From: Neisseriaceae bacterium JH1-16
GTDB lineage: Bacteria; Pseudomonadota; Gammaproteobacteria; Burkholderiales; Chromobacteriaceae
Length of the DNA: 64,000 bases
Direction of reading: 5' to 3'
Assembly (NCBI GenBank): GCA_025989215.1
Contig: JAPDNP010000004.1
Span: 372,001-436,000 of the forward strand
The notes under the pieces are model-generated. The model was not told the origin of the DNA. It saw only the letters and a program-made list of their open reading frames with translations, and searched no databases. Shown here piece by piece: positions 1 through 8,866 of the stretch. The number at the start of each line of letters is the position of its first letter. Positions within the stretch are counted from its first letter, which is position 1. Position numbers and translations under genes: made by a program.

Positions 1-1224
1 CAGATGCTCGCGCTGCTGGCGCGCGAGATCGCGTTCGCGGGTCAGGTTAGCCTGCTTGGCGGTGAGGTCGTTCAGCGCCAGTTCATGGCGGCGGAACTCG
101 GCCTCGGCGGTGGGCAGGCTGTCGGCGCCGTCCTCCAGGCCCATCTGCGCCTCTTCGAGCGCCAGCATCGCCTCTTCGCGGCGCGGCAGCCATTCGTCCA
201 GCTCCTGCTCGACCGCGTTCTTGTGTTCGGCCAAGGTATGCCGCTCGTTGCGCGCGGCGGACAGCTCGCGCTCGATGCGTTCGCGGTTCTGCAGGCGGTG
301 GCGCTGCTGTTCTTCCAGGCGCGCCAGCTGCGCGTTAGCGTCGGACAGCTGCTGCTGCGCCTCCTGCACCGCGTCGCTGGCGGCATAGTGCTGCTCGCGC
401 AGCAGCTCCAGCTCGGCCTCGACCCCGGTCGCCATCGCGTCGAGCTCGGCCTCCTGAGTTTCCAGCCGCGCCAGCTCGGCGCGCGCCGCCGCCTCGTTGC
501 GCGCGGCCTCTTCGCGCCGCGCCAACGCCAGCAGGTTCTGCTTGTGAGTCAACGCGCCGCGCAGGTCGTGGTACTGCGACGCCACCTCGGCCTGCTCGGA
601 CAGCCGTTCGACCTGGCGTTCCAGCTCCTGCTGCAGGTCGCCGATCCGTTCCAGGTTGTCGCGGGTGTCAGCCAGGCGGTTCTCGGTCTCACGGCGGCGT
701 TCCTTGTACTTGGAGACGCCCGCGGCCTCTTCCAGATAGGCGCGCAGTTCCTCGGGGCGCGCCTCGATGATGCGCGAGATCATGCCCTGCTCGATCACCG
801 CATAGCCGCGCGCACCGACGCCGGTGCCGAGGAACAGGTCGGTGATGTCGCGGCGGCGCACCTGCTGGTTGTTGATGTAGTAGCTCGACTCACCCTGGCG
901 GGTCAGCACCCGCTTGATCGACACCTCGGCGTACTGACCCCACGGGCCGGTGAGCTGGCCGTCGGCGTTGTCGAACACCAGCTCCACCGAGGCGCGGCCG
1001 ACCGGCTTGCGGGTGGTCGAGCCGTTGAAGATCACGTCCTGCATCGACTCGCCGCGCAGCTGCTTGGCGCTCGATTCGCCCAGCACCCAGCGCACCGCGT
1101 CGATCACATTGGACTTGCCGCAGCCGTTCGGGCCGATCACCGCGACCAGTTGGCCCGGTACCGGGATGGCGGTGGGATCGACGAAGGATTTGAATCCGGC
1201 AAGCTTGATGTGGGTCAGTCGCAA
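1..1224 (-). CDS. smc: Chromosome partition protein SMC, N-terminal part (runs off the window)
   Basis: Encodes the ATPase head and start of the coiled coil of SMC, which organises and segregates the chromosome with ScpA/ScpB. The minus strand from a TTG codon at 1224 reads [18 protein letters not shown], the typical SMC start. A Walker A motif (GPNGCGKSN) follows near residue 32, then a long Glu/Arg/Gln/Leu-rich coiled coil continuing to the window edge (408 codons). I chose TTG because a GAGG lies six bases upstream and the upstream ATG at 1253 is out of frame. The hinge and C-terminal head lie outside the window. A near-copy of the 10-mer (one mismatch) sits at about 225-234. Confidence 0.95.
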   Translation of the reverse strand, partial: MRLTHIKLAGFKSFVDPTAIPVPGQLVAVIGPNGCGKSNVIDAVRWVLGESSAKQLRGESMQDVIFNGSTTRKPVGRASVELVFDNADGQLTGPWGQYAEVSIKRVLTRQGESSYYINNQQVRRRDITDLFLGTGVGARGYAVIEQGMISRIIEARPEELRAYLEEAAGVSKYKERRRETENRLADTRDNLERIGDLQQELERQVERLSEQAEVASQYHDLRGALTHKQNLLALARREEAARNEAAARAELARLETQEAELDAMATGVEAELELLREQHYAASDAVQEAQQQLSDANAQLARLEEQQRHRLQNRERIERELSAARNERHTLAEHKNAVEQELDEWLPRREEAMLALEEAQMGLEDGADSLPTAEAEFRRHELALNDLTAKQANLTRERDLARQQREHL

Positions 1225-1413
1225 AGCGGCCTCGGCAGGGGAAAAAACGTCATAGAAGCGGCGATTTTAGCAAGCCTTGCCCCGCCCGGCCCGTCCGAGC
1301 GCACGAACGGGCGCCCAATGCGGCAAAACTCATGACAAAAATTTAATCCTACTGACATTTACCGGCACCGCTTTCACCGCCCGCCCCGTCTGGGCTGTGC
1401 CATAATGCTTGCT

Positions 1414-1971
1414 ATGGAACCGCTATCGCTCTCCGACCAATTTCTGATCGCCATGCCCAATATGGCCGACCCGCTGTTCGCCCACGCACTGGTGTATGTG
1501 TGCGAACACGGTGAACACGGTGCGATGGGCGTGATCGTCAACAAGCCCTCCGGCATCGCGCTCGCGCAGCTGTTCGAGCAGATCGGCCTGTCGATCAGCG
1601 ACGAGCAGGCGGGCCTGCCGGTGTACTTCGGCGGCCCGGTGCACCCGGATCGCGGCTTCGTGCTGCACACCCCGGTGGGCAGCTGGCAGTCGAGCCTGCT
1701 GGTCACCGACGATGTGGCACTGACCACATCGAAGGACGTGCTCACCGCGGTGTCCAAGGGCGAAGGCCCGGGCACGCTGCTGGTGTCGCTCGGCTACGCC
1801 GGCTGGGAGAGCGGTCAGCTCGAAGAGGAAATCTCGCAAAACGCCTGGCTGACCGTGCCGGCCAATCCGGAAATCATCTTCGCCCACGCACCGGAAGAGC
1901 GGTACGACGCGGCGATGTCGCTGCTTGGCTTCGACCCCTCGCTGCTGTCCGGCGAGGTGGGGCATGCCTGA
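1414..1971 (+). CDS. yqgE: YqgE/AlgH family protein (UPF0301)
   Basis: This 185-residue protein reads [17 protein letters not shown], then [13 protein letters not shown] and [16 protein letters not shown], all hallmarks of the YqgE/AlgH family. The biochemical role is not settled; AlgH has been linked to alginate regulation in Pseudomonas. It overlaps ruvX by 8 bases, the usual yqgE-ruvX pairing, so the two are probably co-translated. An in-frame ATG at 1405 would add three residues; 1414 matches the family start better. It is divergent from smc. Confidence 0.93.
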   Translation: MEPLSLSDQFLIAMPNMADPLFAHALVYVCEHGEHGAMGVIVNKPSGIALAQLFEQIGLSISDEQAGLPVYFGGPVHPDRGFVLHTPVGSWQSSLLVTDDVALTTSKDVLTAVSKGEGPGTLLVSLGYAGWESGQLEEEISQNAWLTVPANPEIIFAHAPEERYDAAMSLLGFDPSLLSGEVGHA

Positions 1972-2398
1972 GCGTCACGGCACGGCCCTGGCATTCGACT
2001 TCGGCGAGGCCCGCATCGGCGTCGCCGTCGGCGAACTCGAACTGGCCATCGCCCACCCGCTGGAAACCATCTCGGCCGAATCAAACGACGCCCGCTTCGC
2101 GCGCATCGCCGCGCTGATCGCCGAATGGCGCCCGGCGCAGCTGGTGGTCGGCCTGCCCACCCATACCGACGGCACCGAGCACGAGATGACCCGGCTGGCG
2201 AAGAAGTTCGCTCAGCGCCTGAAGGGCCGCTTCAACCTGCCGGTGTGGCTGGTCGACGAGCGGCTCACCTCGGTGGTCGCCGAATCGCTGTTGGCCGAAG
2301 CCGGCCTGAGCGGCCGCCGCCAGAAGCCGGCGCTCGACCAGGTCGCCGCCCAGGCGATCCTCAGCACCTGGTTCGACGAGCCGGGCCTGCCGCTGTAA
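1964..2398 (+). CDS. ruvX: Putative pre-16S rRNA nuclease / Holliday junction resolvase-like YqgF
   Basis: A 144-residue RNase H-fold nuclease of the YqgF/RuvX family, expected to act in 16S rRNA 5'-end maturation. Visible motifs are the N-terminal [13 protein letters not shown] with the first catalytic Asp, [10 protein letters not shown] in the middle, and [11 protein letters not shown] with the acidic DE pair; DQVAAQAIL near the C-terminus carries the last Asp. The ATG at 1964 lies inside the end of yqgE after a GAGGTGGGG ribosome-binding site. A copy of GTTGGCCGAA (2290-2299) encodes LAE within it. Confidence 0.93.
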   Translation: MPERHGTALAFDFGEARIGVAVGELELAIAHPLETISAESNDARFARIAALIAEWRPAQLVVGLPTHTDGTEHEMTRLAKKFAQRLKGRFNLPVWLVDERLTSVVAESLLAEAGLSGRRQKPALDQVAAQAILSTWFDEPGLPL

Positions 2399-2631
2399 CA
2401 CCCCGTCCTACTATTCGCGATAGCCTCGCCCGAACGGCGAACGCTGTTTTTTCGTTCCATCCGCCAAGCGATCATGCCTGCCAGCCAGCCGTCCATTGCC
2501 GTCCTGCCCGCCGCTGTTTTCACCGTGGCCGCGTGGCGCATGACAACCGAACTCCTGCCGCGCCACTGCTGTCTGAAGAAGCCTCGGATCGAATGCCGCT
2601 TGCGCCGGCCCAGCCCAGCCCGGAGACCTAC

Positions 2632-3093
2632 ATGACCTCTCGCCTGATCAGCCTGATCATCCTGATGATTGGCCTCGCTGCCTTCGGCTACCTGTGGCGG
2701 CTGGGCAGTCGCGGCGCGGCGTCGGTCGACTGGCCCACCGCCACCGGCACCGTGCTCGACAGTCGCATCGACACCCGCTTTCGCACCGGCGGCGGCGACA
2801 GCGCCAACCGCGAGGCCTTTCTCGGCCTGGTGCACTACCGCTACAGCGTCGGCGGCCACGACTACGAGTCGACCAACCGGCGCTTCCCCAACCCCGGCTA
2901 TGGCATGAATCAAAGCGAGGCCGCCGCGGTGGTGGCACGCTACCCGACGGGCAGCGTGGTGCGGGTCTACTATAACCCGGCCAACCCGGCCGAGTCCTGC
3001 CTCGAGACCGGCGAGCATTGGACCTCCTGGGCCGGCAAGGCGATCGCGCTGGTAATCGCCGCAGCCGGCGCGGTGATACTGATGCGCGGCTGA
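2632..3093 (+). CDS. DUF3592 domain membrane protein
   Basis: A 153-residue protein with an N-terminal transmembrane helix (about residues 4-22), a central extracytoplasmic domain, and a C-terminal helix (about 133-150). The middle part has the DUF3592 pattern: ATGTVLDSRI, VHYRYSVGGHDYES, then YPTGSVVRVYYNPANPAESCLE. Function is unknown. It follows ruvX on the same strand after 230 bases with no clear terminator. Start at 2632 puts the hydrophobic segment at the N-terminus; an ATG at 2593 would add a Pro-rich stretch of 13 residues. Confidence 0.8.
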   Translation: MTSRLISLIILMIGLAAFGYLWRLGSRGAASVDWPTATGTVLDSRIDTRFRTGGGDSANREAFLGLVHYRYSVGGHDYESTNRRFPNPGYGMNQSEAAAVVARYPTGSVVRVYYNPANPAESCLETGEHWTSWAGKAIALVIAAAGAVILMRG

Positions 3094-3197
3094 GCGTCGC
3101 CGCCCCGAGTTAAACCTGTTCACGATCTCGCGAACGCAAGGATCACCCGAGTGCAGCAGATCGTGATCAGGTTATTAGCGCAAGACATGCCAATAAC

Positions 3198-3233
3198 CGC
3201 CACTCATATTCCCTAGAGGAATATAGAGTGGCG
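3198..3233. promoter_or_regulatory. Strong inverted repeat upstream of metNIQ
   Basis: Arms CGCCACTC-ATATTCC (3198-3212) and GGAATAT-AGAGTGGCG (3218-3233) pair almost perfectly around a five-base loop, with one bulge. No T-run follows, so it is not an ordinary intrinsic terminator. It lies about 90 bases before metN and could be an operator or an RNA structure in the leader. No SAM riboswitch consensus was recognised. Confidence 0.5.
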
Positions 3234-3321
3234 ATTGTATTCGTTCACGGTTGCGGTGAAACCGGTTAGCATAAGCTATCGGGTCACCCCCCGCTTATTA
3301 CTGAAACGCACGGTTACCCAC

Positions 3322-4335
3322 GTGATACGCCTAGAAAATCTGGAAAAAACCTTCATCGTCGACGGCCGAGCCGTGCCCGCGCTGCGCGGCATCGAGCTTT
3401 CCGTGCCGGCCGGCGAAGTGTTCGGCATCATCGGCCGCTCCGGCGCCGGCAAGAGCACGCTGATCCGCATGCTCAACCTGCTGGAGCGCCCCGACAGCGG
3501 CCGCATCGTCATCGACGGCCAGGATGTCACCTCGCTGTCCGAAACCGAGCTGCGCAGCATGCGCCAGCAGGTCGGCATGGTGTTCCAGCACTTCAACCTG
3601 CTGTCTTCGCGCACCGTCGCCGAAAATGTACGCCTGCCGCTCGAACTGACCGCCAGCGGCAGCCGCGCCGAGCAGCACGCCCGGGTCGACGAACTGCTCG
3701 AGCTGGTCGGCCTGTCCGCGCACCGCGACAAATACCCGAGCCAGCTGTCCGGCGGCCAGAAGCAGCGCGTCGGCATCGCCCGCGCGCTGGCCAACCGCCC
3801 CAAGCTGCTGCTGTGCGACGAGGCGACCAGCGCGCTCGACCCGCAGACTACCCAGTCCATCCTCGACCTGATCGCCGACATCAACCGTAAGCTGCAGTTG
3901 ACCGTGGTGCTGATCACCCACGAGATGGGCGTGATCCGCCGCATCGCCGACCGCGTCGCGGTGATCGACGCCGGCCGCATCGTCGAGATCGGCCCGGTCG
4001 CCGAGGTCTTCCTGCACCCCAAGCAGCCGGCCACGCAGAGCATGGTCGCCGAGCTGTCGCATGCCGACGAGCTGGAGGATTCCGGCCTGCTCGCCAGCGC
4101 CACCGGCGCGGTGTGGCGGCTGACCTTCGTCGGCGCCACCACCCACGAACCGATCCTGTTCGAGACCGCGCACCGCTACGGGCTGTCGTTCAGCCTGCTG
4201 CAGGGCACGGTATCGCGGCTGAAGGACCTGCCCTACGGGCAGTTGGTGGTCGAATGGCAGGGCGAAGCAGACAAGTTGGCCGAAGCCCGCGAGGGGCTGA
4301 TGGCCCGTAATGTAGTGGTGGAGGTATTGCGGTGA
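3322..4335 (+). CDS. metN: Methionine ABC transporter ATP-binding protein MetN
   Basis: The 337-residue ATPase powers D/L-methionine import with MetI and MetQ. It shows Walker A GRSGAGKST (38-46), Q-loop VFQHFNLL, signature LSGGQKQR (142-149), Walker B LLLCDEATSALD (about 162) and the switch histidine in LITHEMG. A C-terminal NIL domain (from about residue 265), typical of MetN and responsible for methionine feedback, is present. I chose GTG at 3322 (VIRLENLEKTF) as the family start; the frame is open upstream to a TTG at 3235. A GTTGGCCGAA copy is at 4275-4284. The stop overlaps metI. Confidence 0.95.
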   Translation: MIRLENLEKTFIVDGRAVPALRGIELSVPAGEVFGIIGRSGAGKSTLIRMLNLLERPDSGRIVIDGQDVTSLSETELRSMRQQVGMVFQHFNLLSSRTVAENVRLPLELTASGSRAEQHARVDELLELVGLSAHRDKYPSQLSGGQKQRVGIARALANRPKLLLCDEATSALDPQTTQSILDLIADINRKLQLTVVLITHEMGVIRRIADRVAVIDAGRIVEIGPVAEVFLHPKQPATQSMVAELSHADELEDSGLLASATGAVWRLTFVGATTHEPILFETAHRYGLSFSLLQGTVSRLKDLPYGQLVVEWQGEADKLAEAREGLMARNVVVEVLR

Positions 4336-5000
4336 TGGGACTCGATTGGAGCGTTCTGGATTGGGGCGAAATCGGCCTGGCCAGCTGGGATACCTTGCGC
4401 ATGATGGGCTGGTCGCTGTTCTTCACCATCCTGTTCGGCCTGCCGCTGGGCGTGCTGCTGTTCCTCACCTCGCGCCGCCAGCTGTTGCAACACACCTGGT
4501 TCAACCGGGTGCTGTCCTTCGTGGCCAACGTGCTGCGTTCGGTGCCGTTCCTGATCCTGCTGGTGGTGATGATTCCGCTGACCGCCTGGCTGGTCGGCAC
4601 CTCGCTGGGCGTCGAGGGCGCTATCCCGCCGCTGGTGGTCGGCGCGACACCGTTCTTCGCCCGCCTGGTCGAGAACGCGCTGCGCGAGGTGGACCGCGGC
4701 GTGATCGAGGCGGTGCAGTCGCTTGGCGCCAGCCGCTGGCAGATCGTCTGGAAGGTGCTGCTGCCCGAGGCGCGTCCGGGCCTCTTGGCCGCGGTCACCG
4801 TCACCGCGATCACCCTGGTGTCGTACACCGCGATGTCCGGCGTGATCGGCGGCGGCGGCCTGGGGGACCTGGCGATCCGCTACGGTTACCAGCGCTTCCA
4901 AACCGAGGTGATGATCGTCACCGTGCTGATTCTGATCGTGCTGGTGCAGCTGCTGCAGATGCTCGGCGACTGGCTGGTGGCGCGCGTCTCGAAGAAATGA
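4335..5000 (+). CDS. metI: Methionine ABC transporter permease MetI
   Basis: The 221-residue inner-membrane permease of the methionine importer has five predicted hydrophobic spans. The coupling-helix EAA-type loop is visible as EAVQSLGASRWQIVWKVLLPEARPGL (about 130-155). The ATG at 4335 shares one base with the metN TGA, so translation is likely coupled. A GTG one codon upstream (4332) is an alternative start. metQ follows after 74 bases. Confidence 0.94.
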   Translation: MGLDWSVLDWGEIGLASWDTLRMMGWSLFFTILFGLPLGVLLFLTSRRQLLQHTWFNRVLSFVANVLRSVPFLILLVVMIPLTAWLVGTSLGVEGAIPPLVVGATPFFARLVENALREVDRGVIEAVQSLGASRWQIVWKVLLPEARPGLLAAVTVTAITLVSYTAMSGVIGGGGLGDLAIRYGYQRFQTEVMIVTVLILIVLVQLLQMLGDWLVARVSKK

Positions 5001-5074
5001 TGTCACGCCGGGCCGCCCGCCGGCCCGGCAGGTTTTTGCAGTCCCCATCTCTCTGGAAATCTAGGAACGAAACC

Positions 5075-5857
5075 ATGAAAAAGACCCTGATCTCGCTCGC
5101 GCTGGCTGCCAGCGCCTTTGCCGGTGCGGCCGTGGCCGGTGAAAAACTGGTGGTGGCTGCAAGCCCGGTGCCGCACGCCGAAATCCTCGAACACATCAAG
5201 CCGGCGCTCGCCAAGCAGGGTGTCGACCTGGAAGTGAAGGTGTTCACCGACTACGTACAGCCGAACGTGCAGTTGGCCGAAAAACGCGTCGACGCCAACT
5301 TCTTCCAGCACAAGCCGTACCTGGACGAATTCAACAAGAACAAGAAGACCAATCTGGTACCGGTAGTCGCCGTGCACGTCGAGCCGTTCGGCGCCTACTC
5401 CAGCAAGATCAAATCGACCGCCCAACTGCCGGACGGCGCCACCGTGGCGATCCCGAACGACCCGTCCAACGGCGCACGCGCACTGCTGCTGCTGCAAAGC
5501 AACGGCCTGATCAAGCTGAAGGACCCGAGCAATCTGCTGGCCACCTCGCGCGACGTGGTCACCAACCCGAAACACCTGAAGTTCCGCGAACTGGAAGCCG
5601 CGACGCTGCCGCGCGTGCTCGGTCAGGTGGACCTGGCGCTGATCAACACCAACTACGCGCTGGAAGCGAAGCTCAATCCGACCAAGGATGCGCTGTTCAT
5701 CGAGGGCAAGCAGTCGCCGTACGCCAACCTGCTGGTGGCTCGCCCGGACAACAAGAACAGCGCCGCGATGCAAAAGCTCGCCAAGGAGCTCAACAGCGCC
5801 GACGTGAAGAACTTCCTGGCGACCAAGTACAAGGGCGCGATCGTTCCGGCGTTCTGA
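5075..5857 (+). CDS. metQ: Methionine-binding periplasmic protein MetQ
   Basis: The 260-residue solute-binding protein of the NlpA/MetQ family delivers methionine to MetI. It has an N-terminal signal peptide followed by the mature start GEKLVVAASPVPHAEIL, and conserved segments FTDYVQPN, DANFFQHKPYL and AIPNDPSNGARALLLL. The family is usually lipid-anchored through a cysteine after the signal peptide; here the region reads AGAAVAGEKL with no cysteine, suggesting cleavage by signal peptidase I and a soluble periplasmic form. A GTTGGCCGAA copy lies at 5272-5281. A strong terminator follows. Confidence 0.94.
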   Translation: MKKTLISLALAASAFAGAAVAGEKLVVAASPVPHAEILEHIKPALAKQGVDLEVKVFTDYVQPNVQLAEKRVDANFFQHKPYLDEFNKNKKTNLVPVVAVHVEPFGAYSSKIKSTAQLPDGATVAIPNDPSNGARALLLLQSNGLIKLKDPSNLLATSRDVVTNPKHLKFRELEAATLPRVLGQVDLALINTNYALEAKLNPTKDALFIEGKQSPYANLLVARPDNKNSAAMQKLAKELNSADVKNFLATKYKGAIVPAF

Positions 5858-5883
5858 TCCGACACGTCACCGCTTCAGCCTCC

Positions 5884-5915
5884 ACAGCCACCCAAGCGGG
5901 TGGCTGTTTCTTTTG
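5884..5915 (+). terminator. Intrinsic terminator of metNIQ
   Basis: A perfect 10-bp stem (ACAGCCACCC / GGGTGGCTGT) with an AAGC loop is followed by TTCTTTT, 26 bases after the metQ stop. Confidence 0.9.
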
Positions 5916-6193
5916 GTGCAGCCTCGCACTCGAAAAATCCAAAATTCATAAACATTGGCTCAAAACAAATTCATATTGGCTAATGCCATTGGCTGAATAT
6001 TCATTTCTCGTGACAAACAGGGTATTAATCTCGACGGTTAATATTTATTAACAGTTCACGCCAAGCATTAACAGTTTCCTCGTTGATCAATTTTCTGGCG
6101 CATGCAAATCTTCAATCAAGAAAACCGATCTCGCCCTGATGCGAGTTATTCACACTTTTCGCACGCGACCGATAGCGCCGCAGGAGGCCTACC
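5916..6193 (+). promoter_or_regulatory. AT-rich regulatory region with several repeated motifs
   Basis: This stretch is far more AT-rich than its surroundings and has no ORF. It contains three direct ATTGGCT copies (5954, 5975, 5988), a perfect palindrome GTTAATATTTATTAAC (6037-6052) and two ATTAACAGTT direct repeats exactly 20 bases apart (6047 and 6067). This looks like a promoter region with several protein-binding sites for the small lipoprotein downstream. The ribosome-binding site AGGAGG is at about 6182. Confidence 0.5.
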
Positions 6194-6322
6194 ATGAAAC
6201 CGCTTCTGAAGAAATGTCTGTTCTATAGCCTGGCCGCGCTGGCCGTAGCGCAGCTGAGCGCCTGTGTAGTCGTGCCGGCCCGTCCTTACTACGGCCCGCC
6301 TGGCCACTACTGGTACCGCTGA
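6194..6322 (+). CDS. Small lipoprotein, 42 residues
   Basis: A short ORF with a perfect AGGAGG ribosome-binding site and a lipoprotein signal: MKPLLKK, a hydrophobic core, then the lipobox LSAC near residue 23. The mature part is only about 20 residues, rich in Val, Pro, Gly and Tyr, ending GHYWYR. It is flanked by a complex AT-rich upstream region and an intrinsic terminator, so it is probably a real, separately regulated gene. Function is unknown; such tiny lipoproteins are often stress-induced. Confidence 0.75.
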   Translation: MKPLLKKCLFYSLAALAVAQLSACVVVPARPYYGPPGHYWYR

Positions 6323-6341
6323 GCCCTAAGTAGCCAGCCCC

Positions 6342-6371
6342 AACCGCCGTGATTTATCCGGCGGTTTTTTT
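6342..6371 (+). terminator. Intrinsic terminator after small lipoprotein
   Basis: Stem AACCGCCG / CGGCGGTT with a nine-base loop followed by a run of seven or more T residues. Confidence 0.9.
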
Positions 6372-6546
6372 GATTGAATTTTATGTAATACCGGAATAAG
6401 CGCAGTAATTAATTCAGTTTTACATTGCGAAATATTCCGTAACCAAAGCCATGATAAAACAGCATTGCCGATTTAATCGACGAACTGAATACTAGGGACG
6501 TAATCAATACCCAGCATTGCCAAACACCGATCGAGAGGAAAACAAT

Positions 6547-6882
6547 ATGAACAGCATCCGTAAAACCCTGAGTATCACCCTGGTATCGATCCTGGCCGCC
6601 GGCTTCGCCAGCAGCGCTATGGCCGAAACCGCCTGGCAGCACAACCACCCGCGCCGCGTCGAGGTGAACCACCGCCTGGCCAACCAGGACCACCGCATCA
6701 ACCGGGAAGTGCGCGAAGGCGAAATCAGCCACCGCCAGGCCCACGCGCTGCACAAGGAAGACCACCAGATTCGCCACGAAGAGCGCGCAATGGCCCGCCA
6801 GGACCACGGCCACCTGACCAAGCTCGATCAGCGCGCACTGAATCAACAGGAAAACGGCGTCAGCCGCCAGATCGGCCACTAA
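6547..6882 (+). CDS. Small exported His/Gln/Arg-rich protein
   Basis: A 111-residue protein with a signal peptide cleaved after SSAMA (about residue 26). The mature part begins ETAWQHNHPRRVEVNHRLANQDHRI and continues with charged helical sequence rich in His, Arg, Glu and Gln, ending NQQENGVSRQIGH. I recognise the pattern from small periplasmic proteins found in Burkholderia, Acinetobacter and relatives, without a known function. ATG at 6547 follows GAGGAAAAC; an ATG at 6517 would put extra polar residues before the signal peptide. Confidence 0.75.
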   Translation: MNSIRKTLSITLVSILAAGFASSAMAETAWQHNHPRRVEVNHRLANQDHRINREVREGEISHRQAHALHKEDHQIRHEERAMARQDHGHLTKLDQRALNQQENGVSRQIGH

Positions 6883-6989
6883 GCCCGAGCGCCGGTTGCC
6901 CGAATACAGGTTGATAACACCGCGGTCAACCGGCTGCCCCTTGCATCGTTTCCTACCCACCAAGAACAATGTCTCTGGAGACACGCATC

Positions 6990-7505
6990 ATGCAAAAGAA
7001 ATCGCTGATCGGTGGGCTGCTCGCCGCCGCCATCCTGTTGCCGCTGACCGCCTGCGCCTACCCGCCGCCGAACTGGCAGCCGCCAGCACCGGCACCGCAC
7101 TGGCAGGGTGGCCCGCCGCCGAACTGGAACCCGGCGCAGCACCCCTACTACATTCATGCGATGAGCGACCTGCGCATGGCGCGTGCCTACCTGGCCCGTC
7201 CGGACTACGATCCGGTTGCTCACGACGAGCGCATGGCGGTCAACGAAATTGACGCGGCCATCGGTCTGATGCGCCAGGCGGCGTTCGACGACGGCAAGAA
7301 CCCGAACGCGCAGTTCCCGATCGATGCCCAGCTGCGCCCGACCGACCGCTTCCACCAGGCGCTCAACCTGCTGGGCAAGGCTCGCCAGGACGCCGGCCAC
7401 GAGGAATCCGATCCTTACCTGCGCGACCTGCAGCACCGCATCCTGCAGCACATCGGCAACGCCCAGCGCGCGGTCAATATGGCGATCGGTGACGCGCTGC
7501 GCTAA
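6990..7505 (+). CDS. Proline-rich lipoprotein of unknown function
   Basis: The 171-residue protein has a lipoprotein signal with lipobox LTAC at about residues 17-20. A Pro/Trp-rich linker (YPPPNWQPPAPAP, repeated as GGPPPNWNP) is followed by a helical domain, YIHAMSDLRMARAYL to NAQRAVNMAIGDALR. The helical part resembles a small conserved betaproteobacterial lipoprotein family without known function. It is the third small exported protein in a row and ends in its own terminator. ATG at 6990 was preferred over the upstream in-frame start at 6969 because it begins the signal peptide. Confidence 0.75.
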   Translation: MQKKSLIGGLLAAAILLPLTACAYPPPNWQPPAPAPHWQGGPPPNWNPAQHPYYIHAMSDLRMARAYLARPDYDPVAHDERMAVNEIDAAIGLMRQAAFDDGKNPNAQFPIDAQLRPTDRFHQALNLLGKARQDAGHEESDPYLRDLQHRILQHIGNAQRAVNMAIGDALR

Positions 7506-7526
7506 GCCCGTCCCCGCCCCGCATCG

Positions 7527-7552
7527 GCCGCCGTTTTCACGGCGGCTTTTTA
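7527..7552 (+). terminator. Intrinsic terminator
   Basis: Stem GCCGCCG / CGGCGGC with loop TTTTCA, followed by TTTTTA, 21 bases after the preceding stop. Confidence 0.88.
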
Positions 7553-7637
7553 TTGCCCGCACGATACCGCGCAGCCGCCGATTGGCAGTCTGCTGTCGCT
7601 GGTCTAGCGTGGGAAGAGGTGACGAAAGGGGGCAAAG

Positions 7638-8807
7638 ATGGCGGGACGCAGCAAGATCGGCCTAGTGATGGCCGGCGGTGGTGCACGCGCCGCCTATCAG
7701 GCCGGCGTGCTGCAGGCGGTGGCCAAGCTGCTGCCGCCCGGCGCCGGCAACCCGTTCGCCATCATCTGCGGCAGTTCGGCCGGCGCCATCAATGCGGCCG
7801 GGCTCGCCTGCGGTGCCGAGGAGTTCCGTCGTACCGCGATCTACCTGGCGCAGGTGTGGCAGCAGCTACATGTGCCGATGGTCTATCGTGCCGACCTGGC
7901 TTATTTCCTCAAGCGCGGCCTGCACTGGGGCGCTTCGCTCGTCAGCGGCGGGCTGGGCTCGTACAACCCGCGCTCGCTGCTCGACAACGGCCCGCTGCGC
8001 GAGCTGCTCGGCGACATCATGCGCTTCGAGCGGCTCGCCTCGGCGATCGACCATGGCGCACTCGACGCGCTCGGCATCACTGCCTCGTGCTACAGCACCG
8101 GCCGCTCGGTCACCTTCTTCGAGGGGAGGCCGGAGCTGCAGGGCTGGGAGCGCCAGCTGCGCGACGGACTACGCGCCAGCTTGACGCTGGAGCACCTGCT
8201 CGCCACCTCGGCGATCCCGCTGCTGTTTCCGGCGCAGCGCATCGGCCAGCGCTATTACTGCGACGGCGCGATCCGTCAGCTGGCGCCGCTGTCACCGGCG
8301 CTGCACCTGGGCGCGCAGAAGCTGTTCGTGATCAGCCTGGCCGGCGCCCACCTGCCGATCCCGGCCAACGGCAACGGCCGCTATCCATCGCTGGCGCAGG
8401 TGTTCAGTCATCTGCTCAGCAGCGTGTTCTTCGACGGCATGGAAAGCGATATCGAGCGGCTCAGCCGGGTCAACCAGACTGTGTCGCTGCTGCCGCCGGC
8501 GCTGCTAACCCAGCATGCCACGCCGCTGCATCGGGTCGAGGTGTTCACCTTGGCGCCGAGCCGGCCGCTCGAAGAGATCGCGCGCGAGCACACCCACACC
8601 TTCCCCGCCCCGCTGCGTTTTCTGCTGTCCGGCACCGGCGCCACGCAGCCGCGCGGCCTGGCGCTGTCGACCTACCTGCTGTTCGAGCCCGGCTACTGCC
8701 GGGCGCTGGTCGAGCTCGGCTACCGCGACGCGCTGGCCCGCCGCGACGCGATCCGCGCCTTCCTGGAGTTGCCCGGCGCCGCGCCGGTAACCGGCCTGGC
8801 CGATTGA
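7638..8807 (+). CDS. Patatin-like phospholipase family protein
   Basis: A 389-residue hydrolase with the patatin Ser-Asp dyad. The oxyanion loop GGGARAAYQAGVL is at residues 13-25, the nucleophile elbow GSSAG at about 45-49, and the catalytic Asp in YYCDGAIRQLAPL near residue 215. No signal peptide is visible, so it is probably cytosolic or membrane-peripheral, cleaving acyl groups from phospholipids or related lipids. The substrate cannot be deduced. Confidence 0.88.
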   Translation: MAGRSKIGLVMAGGGARAAYQAGVLQAVAKLLPPGAGNPFAIICGSSAGAINAAGLACGAEEFRRTAIYLAQVWQQLHVPMVYRADLAYFLKRGLHWGASLVSGGLGSYNPRSLLDNGPLRELLGDIMRFERLASAIDHGALDALGITASCYSTGRSVTFFEGRPELQGWERQLRDGLRASLTLEHLLATSAIPLLFPAQRIGQRYYCDGAIRQLAPLSPALHLGAQKLFVISLAGAHLPIPANGNGRYPSLAQVFSHLLSSVFFDGMESDIERLSRVNQTVSLLPPALLTQHATPLHRVEVFTLAPSRPLEEIAREHTHTFPAPLRFLLSGTGATQPRGLALSTYLLFEPGYCRALVELGYRDALARRDAIRAFLELPGAAPVTGLAD

Positions 8808-8866
8808 CGCGGCCGACGACGCCCGCCTATGCTGCCGGTCCCGTCATCTCAACTTACGATTCGACC

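Noticed and set aside
2550-2580. Canonical Neisseria uptake sequence GCCGTCTGAA
   Set aside because: Only a partial match (GTCTGAA) was seen near here; I saw no exact copy in the window.
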